A DNA stretch of 17,108 nucleotides from Thermoleophilia bacterium (GTDB lineage: Bacteria; Actinomycetota; Thermoleophilia; Gaiellales; Gaiellaceae). Position numbers and translations under genes: made by a program. The stretch's first letter is position 1; every line of letters begins with the position of its first letter. Below, piece by piece: positions 13,907 through 17,108 of this stretch. A model generated the notes under the pieces. It was not told the DNA's origin, did not search any database, and saw only the letters and a list, made by a program, of their open reading frames with translations. The DNA lies in contig JAICVP010000012.1 in assembly GCA_025935275.1 (NCBI GenBank), positions 1 to 17,108 on the forward strand, written 5' to 3'.

Positions 13907-15013
13907 GTGAGCAAGGAGACCGCGTTTTATCCCCGCCTGAAGGCCATGACGGACGAGTGGATGGACCTGTTCGGCTACTGGGCGCCCACGGTCGTGACCG
14001 ACACCGAGGAGGAATACCACGCGGTGCGTGAGACGGCGGGCCTCATGGACTTCACCATGCTCCGCAAGGTCGACATCGAGGGCGAGGGCGCACAGGACTT
14101 CGTCAACTCGATCGTCACGCGCGACGTCTCCAAGCTCACTCCGGGGCACATCGCCTACGGCGCGCTCACCGACGAGGACGGGAAGATGGTGGACGACTGC
14201 ACGTCGATGCTGCGCTCGCCGTCGCAGATCCGCTTCTGCGGCGCGAATGACCGCGACTACGAGATCTTCAGCGAGAAGGCGCCGGGCTCGATCACGGTGC
14301 GCGAGTTCACGGACGCGATGCCGCACCTCTGCCTCCAGGGGCCGAAGAGCCGGGAGATGCTCCAGGGGCTGGCCAACCAGGACCTGTCCAACGAGGCGTT
14401 TCCGTACTACACGTTCCGGGAGGACGTCGAGATCGCCGGCATCCCGGTCTTCATGACCCGGCTCGGCTACACCGCCGAGCTCGGCTATGAGCTCTGGGTC
14501 GACCGCGAGCGCGCGCTCGAGCTCTGGGACGCGCTCATCGAGCACACCGAGCCGCAGGGGATGAAGGTGATCGGGATGGTTGCGCTCGACCTCTTCCGCA
14601 TCGAGGGCGGGTTCATCATCGGCGGGATCGAGTACGACCCCACGGTCTCTCCGTTCGAGTGCGGGCTCGGCTGGTCGGTCGACTTCGGCAAGGGCGACTT
14701 CCAGGGTCGCGAGGCGCTCGAGCGCGACAAGGACGCCACGCAGCTCCGGCTCACGAGCGTAGTGCTCGAGCGCGGCGGCGACGAGGCGTCCGGCGGTGAG
14801 ATCTTCGTCGACGGCGAGGAGGTCGGTCTCGTCACGCAGGCCGTCGAGTCGCCGTATCTCGAAGGGAAGACGCTCGGCCTCGCAAAGATCCGCAAGGACT
14901 TCCTCGAGGTCGGGCGTGCCATCGACGTTCAGATCGGTGACGAGCAGGTGCGGGGCGAGCTGGTCACGCACCCCGTTTACGACAAGGAGCGACGGAGGGC
15001 CAAGGAGAGCTAG
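13907..15013 (+). CDS. GcvT-like aminomethyltransferase (folate-dependent family)
   Basis: A 368-residue protein collinear with glycine-cleavage T protein. It shows TDEDGKMVDD (88-97), matching the GcvT segment with the folate-contacting Asp; RLGYTAELGYELWV (185-198), where most family members have GYTGE; ALDLFRIEGGF; and FECGLGWSVDFGKGDFQGRE. The family transfers one-carbon units between amines and tetrahydrofolate, and includes GcvT, the folate domain of dimethylglycine dehydrogenase, and DmdA. With no gcvH or gcvP nearby, a stand-alone role is likely, such as C1 capture near the TMADH operon (inference). GTG 13907 is chosen because AAAGGAG lies at 13895-13901; the frame is open further upstream, but only as antisense to DUF1989. 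Its stop overlaps the next start (TAGTG). Confidence 0.85.
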   Translation: MSKETAFYPRLKAMTDEWMDLFGYWAPTVVTDTEEEYHAVRETAGLMDFTMLRKVDIEGEGAQDFVNSIVTRDVSKLTPGHIAYGALTDEDGKMVDDCTSMLRSPSQIRFCGANDRDYEIFSEKAPGSITVREFTDAMPHLCLQGPKSREMLQGLANQDLSNEAFPYYTFREDVEIAGIPVFMTRLGYTAELGYELWVDRERALELWDALIEHTEPQGMKVIGMVALDLFRIEGGFIIGGIEYDPTVSPFECGLGWSVDFGKGDFQGREALERDKDATQLRLTSVVLERGGDEASGGEIFVDGEEVGLVTQAVESPYLEGKTLGLAKIRKDFLEVGRAIDVQIGDEQVRGELVTHPVYDKERRRAKES

Positions 15014-15702
15014 TGGCAGGCTGGTCGACACTCGGGCCGCGCTCCAGCGTCGCCACCCGGTTCTGGGTGGCGGGTGCCGGCCTGCTCCTCGTCACGGTCG
15101 CCGCGTGGGCCTACGTGATCGCCACGAGCGGCGAAGACGACATGGAAATGGCGGCGGGCGCCCTCGCCTTCGTCGGTACCTGGACAGTGATGATGGCCGC
15201 GATGATGCTCCCCTCGGTGGCGCCGCTCGCGCTCCTGTACGCCCGCGGCGCCTCGTCGCCGGCCGCTCCCGGCTTCCTCACGGCGGGCTACCTCGGCGTC
15301 TGGGCTCTCGTCGGAGTTCCCGCGTATCTGCTCGACCGGGAGCTGGGAATGGATCATCCGACAGCCACCGCGGCGGTCCTGATCGCGGCCGGGCTCTACC
15401 AGCTCTCACCGTTCAAGCAGGCCTGCCTGCGCAAGTGTCGCGCGCCAGTCGATTTCCTCGCCCAGCACTGGCACCCAGGTTTCCGTGGCGCCTTTCGGCT
15501 CGGAGTCGAGCACGGCGCCTACTGCCTGGGCTGCTGCATTGCGCTCATGGCCATCCTCGTGGTCGCCGGCGGCATGGGTCTGATCTGGGTCGTGGCGATC
15601 GCTGCAGTGGTCGCGGCCGAAAAATTGCTCCCCCGCGGGCAGCTGATCGCCGTCATCGGCGGAATCGGCCTTGTCATCGCGGGTCTGGTGGTGGCACTCT
15701 AA
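15013..15702 (+). CDS. DUF2182 integral membrane protein
   Basis: A 229-residue protein with about five hydrophobic helices. Family signatures are MMAAMMLPSVAPLALLYARG (60-79), YQLSPFKQACLRKCRAP (129-145) with Cys138 and Cys142, and EHGAYCLGCC (166-175) with His167, Cys171, Cys174 and Cys175. The Met-rich, Cys-rich helices suggest metal binding (copper would be a guess). GTG 15013 overlaps the upstream TAG by one base, and AAGGAG lies at 15002-15007. It is followed nine bases later by DUF1326. DUF2182 and DUF1326 are, to my recollection, frequent neighbours in other genomes. No biochemical function is established that I can name with confidence. Confidence 0.88.
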   Translation: MAGWSTLGPRSSVATRFWVAGAGLLLVTVAAWAYVIATSGEDDMEMAAGALAFVGTWTVMMAAMMLPSVAPLALLYARGASSPAAPGFLTAGYLGVWALVGVPAYLLDRELGMDHPTATAAVLIAAGLYQLSPFKQACLRKCRAPVDFLAQHWHPGFRGAFRLGVEHGAYCLGCCIALMAILVVAGGMGLIWVVAIAAVVAAEKLLPRGQLIAVIGGIGLVIAGLVVAL

Positions 15703-15711
15703 GGAGGTCTT

Positions 15712-16311
15712 ATGGCTGACTGGGAGCTCAGCGGAACCGTTCTCGTCGGATGCAACTGCGACTACGGGTGTCCGTGCAACTTCAACGCCCCGCCGACAAG
15801 CGGCGACTGTGAGGGCGGCTGGGTCTGGCACATCGAGCGCGGGACCTACGACGGCGTCGACCTGTCGGGGCTGACGCTCGCGATCTTCGCCGACTGGCCC
15901 GGGGCGATCCACGAAGGCGGCGGCAAGGCCGTGGCGTTCTACGACGACAAGGCGGACGAGCGCCAGTCCGAGGCCCTCGAGGCGCTCCTCCGAGGGGGCG
16001 AGGGCGGCCCGTGGGGGATCTTCATCAACACGTACGAGCTGGCCGGAGTCCAGGCGATGCCGGTCACCCTCGAGGTCGACGGAGAGCGGAGCAGCTACAA
16101 GATCGGCGACATCGCCGAGCTGCAGATGGAGCCGATCAAGAACCCCGTGACCGGGGACGAGATTCGCAGCGGCGTCATGCTGCCGACTGGCCTCGTCTTC
16201 AACGAGGGCTGGTGCGCCGCCTCGAGTGTCTTCCGCGTGAGCGACGGAGTGTCCTACGACCACTCGGGCAAGCAGGCCGAGTGGGCGCCGTACTCCTACA
16301 CCAGCGCCTAG
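15712..16311 (+). CDS. DUF1326 Cys-rich protein
   Basis: A 199-residue soluble protein with no signal peptide. The N-terminal family signature is GCNCDYGCPCNF, with Cys14, Cys16, Cys20, Cys22 and then Cys33; a further conserved-looking Cys168 occurs in NEGWCAAS. The cysteine array looks like a metal-binding or metallo-redox site on the cytoplasmic side, perhaps docking to DUF2182. ATG 15712 follows AAGGAGG that overlaps the DUF2182 stop. It is last in the GcvT-like/DUF2182/DUF1326 operon. The next gene converges, with 80 non-coding bases between stops and no convincing terminator hairpin. Function unknown. Confidence 0.88.
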   Translation: MADWELSGTVLVGCNCDYGCPCNFNAPPTSGDCEGGWVWHIERGTYDGVDLSGLTLAIFADWPGAIHEGGGKAVAFYDDKADERQSEALEALLRGGEGGPWGIFINTYELAGVQAMPVTLEVDGERSSYKIGDIAELQMEPIKNPVTGDEIRSGVMLPTGLVFNEGWCAASSVFRVSDGVSYDHSGKQAEWAPYSYTSA

Positions 16312-16391
16312 CCTCTAGCGTCTCCCAGCCGAACGCGGCGGGGCGAGCCGTCCACGGTCCCGGCCAGATCGACCGCTCGACTTCTAGGCGG

Positions 16392-17108
16392 CTAGGAGTT
16401 CATGCGCTGGCCCGCCTCGGTGAGCACGTCACCGAGGATCGAGACGATCTCGTCGATCTCGGCGGTGTCCGCGACGAGCGGCGGCGAGATCTGCACCACC
16501 GGATCGCCGCGATCGTCCGCGCGGCAGATGAGCCCGGCCTCGAAGAGCCGCGGCGAGAGGAACCCGCGCAGGAGCGTCTCGCACTCCTCGTCGGAGAACG
16601 ACTCGCGGGTCTCCTTGTCCTTGACGAGCTCGAGTGCGTAGAAGAACCCGGTTCCGCGCAGGTCGCCGACGATCGGCAGGTCGAGGAGCGTCGAGAGCTG
16701 CTGATGGAAGTAGTCCTGCTTCTCCGCGACGTGCTCGACGATGCGCTCGCGGCGCATGATCTCGATGTTCTTGAGCGCGATCGCGGCCATGACCGGATGT
16801 CCTCCGAACGTGATCCCGTGGCTGTACATCTCGTGGCCCTCGAGGAACGGCTCCATGACAGCGTCCCGCGCGATGACCGCACCGATGGCGGCGTGCGCCG
16901 AGGAGAGGCCCTTGGCCGAGGTGATGATGTCGGGACGGATGTCGTAACGCTCCGACCCGAACCAGGCGCCGACCCGGCCGAAGCCGGTCACGACCTCGTC
17001 GGCGACGAGGAGAATGTCGTATTTCTGAAGGACGGCCTGGATCTTGGCCCAGTAGCCGGCGGGCGGCGGCACGATGCCGCCTGTGCCGAGCAGAGGCTCG
17101 CCGATGAA
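16392..17108 (-). CDS. Class-III PLP-dependent aminotransferase, C-terminal 238 residues (runs off right edge)
   Basis: Reading leftward from the right edge, the frame is open from the first base (FIGEPLLGTGGIVPPPAGYW), so the N-terminus lies outside; an internal GTG at 17072 is not the start. Family hallmarks are LLVADEVVTGFGR with the PLP-ring Asp, the Schiff-base lysine in DIITSAKGLSSAHAAIGAV, and HGITFGGHPVMAAIALKNIE. The C-terminal domain ends AGQRMNS. It would move an amino group from an omega-amino acid or amine (GABA, beta-alanine, putrescine and similar) to pyruvate or 2-oxoglutarate. A semialdehyde product would suit the SSADH at 2312. The exact substrate cannot be read from this part. 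Confidence 0.9.
   Translation of the reverse strand, partial: FIGEPLLGTGGIVPPPAGYWAKIQAVLQKYDILLVADEVVTGFGRVGAWFGSERYDIRPDIITSAKGLSSAHAAIGAVIARDAVMEPFLEGHEMYSHGITFGGHPVMAAIALKNIEIMRRERIVEHVAEKQDYFHQQLSTLLDLPIVGDLRGTGFFYALELVKDKETRESFSDEECETLLRGFLSPRLFEAGLICRADDRGDPVVQISPPLVADTAEIDEIVSILGDVLTEAGQRMNS

Noticed and set aside
16307..16396. Inverted CCTAGCC/GGCTAGG arms around the gap between DUF1326 and the aminotransferase
   Set aside because: Only 7 bp with 76 bases between the arms, and the arms contain the two TAG stop codons, so the symmetry is easily coincidental. Not called as a terminator or att site.
1..17108. tRNA/rRNA genes, CRISPR arrays, insertion sequences, phage or toxin-antitoxin genes, riboswitches
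   Set aside because: No tRNA-like cloverleaf, regularly spaced repeats, transposase motifs or known riboswitch cores were recognised by eye. Structured RNAs in the permease leaders cannot be fully excluded.

Overview
This window is GC-rich chromosomal DNA from a bacterium. Starts are a mix of ATG, GTG and TTG, genes are packed tightly, several genes look leaderless behind TAGAAT-type -10 boxes, and terminators are GC-only hairpins. All of this fits a high-GC Actinomycetota, and the gene content makes me think of Thermoleophilia (Solirubrobacterales/Gaiellales-like). That placement is inference from style, not from a marker gene. I see no rRNA, tRNA, CRISPR array, transposase, integrase or transcription-regulator gene. 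Both window edges cut genes. No stretch longer than about 170 bases lacks a gene.

Layout. (1) 1-6642, amine/amino-acid uptake and aldehyde oxidation: a partial aldehyde dehydrogenase reads leftward off the edge. Next come an APC-family permease, a succinate-semialdehyde dehydrogenase (Sad/YneI type), a small zinc-ribbon membrane protein coupled to a UspA-like protein, a convergent paralogue of the zinc-ribbon protein, and a second APC permease paralogous to the first. The two permeases have near-identical promoters and share a 12-base element in their 5' leaders. The first permease, the SSADH and the second permease each end in a GGGCGGG/CCCGCCC hairpin. (2) 6656-12756, a four-gene operon: trimethylamine dehydrogenase (6-S-cysteinyl-FMN, [4Fe-4S], ADP), EtfB, EtfA and a membrane-bound Fe-S oxidoreductase of the DgcB/EtfD (heterodisulfide-reductase-like) kind. 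The proposed electron path is trimethylamine to FMN, to [4Fe-4S], to ETF, to the membrane Fe-S protein, to quinone. (3) 12841-16311: a leaderless VOC/glyoxalase-fold gene overlaps tail-to-tail with a DUF1989 gene. DUF1989 is divergent from an operon of a GcvT-like aminomethyltransferase, DUF2182 (integral membrane, Cys-rich) and DUF1326 (Cys-rich). (4) 16392 to the right edge: a class-III PLP aminotransferase reading leftward, with its N-terminus missing.

How they may work together. The central system is oxidative N-demethylation of trimethylamine to dimethylamine plus formaldehyde, with electrons delivered to the quinone pool without a canonical single-chain ETF:quinone oxidoreductase. The GcvT-like protein is a plausible tetrahydrofolate-dependent C1 acceptor, but this is inference. 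The aminotransferase, SSADH and permeases would fit omega-amino acid or polyamine (for example GABA) use.

The observations I would check first are: the substituted ETF-docking patch on the TMADH; the Cys-depleted first CCG domain of the Fe-S protein; the twin permease promoter/leader elements; the duplicated terminator cassette; and the GcvT-DUF2182-DUF1326 operon with divergent DUF1989. Comparisons with named proteins were made from memory, not by database search.
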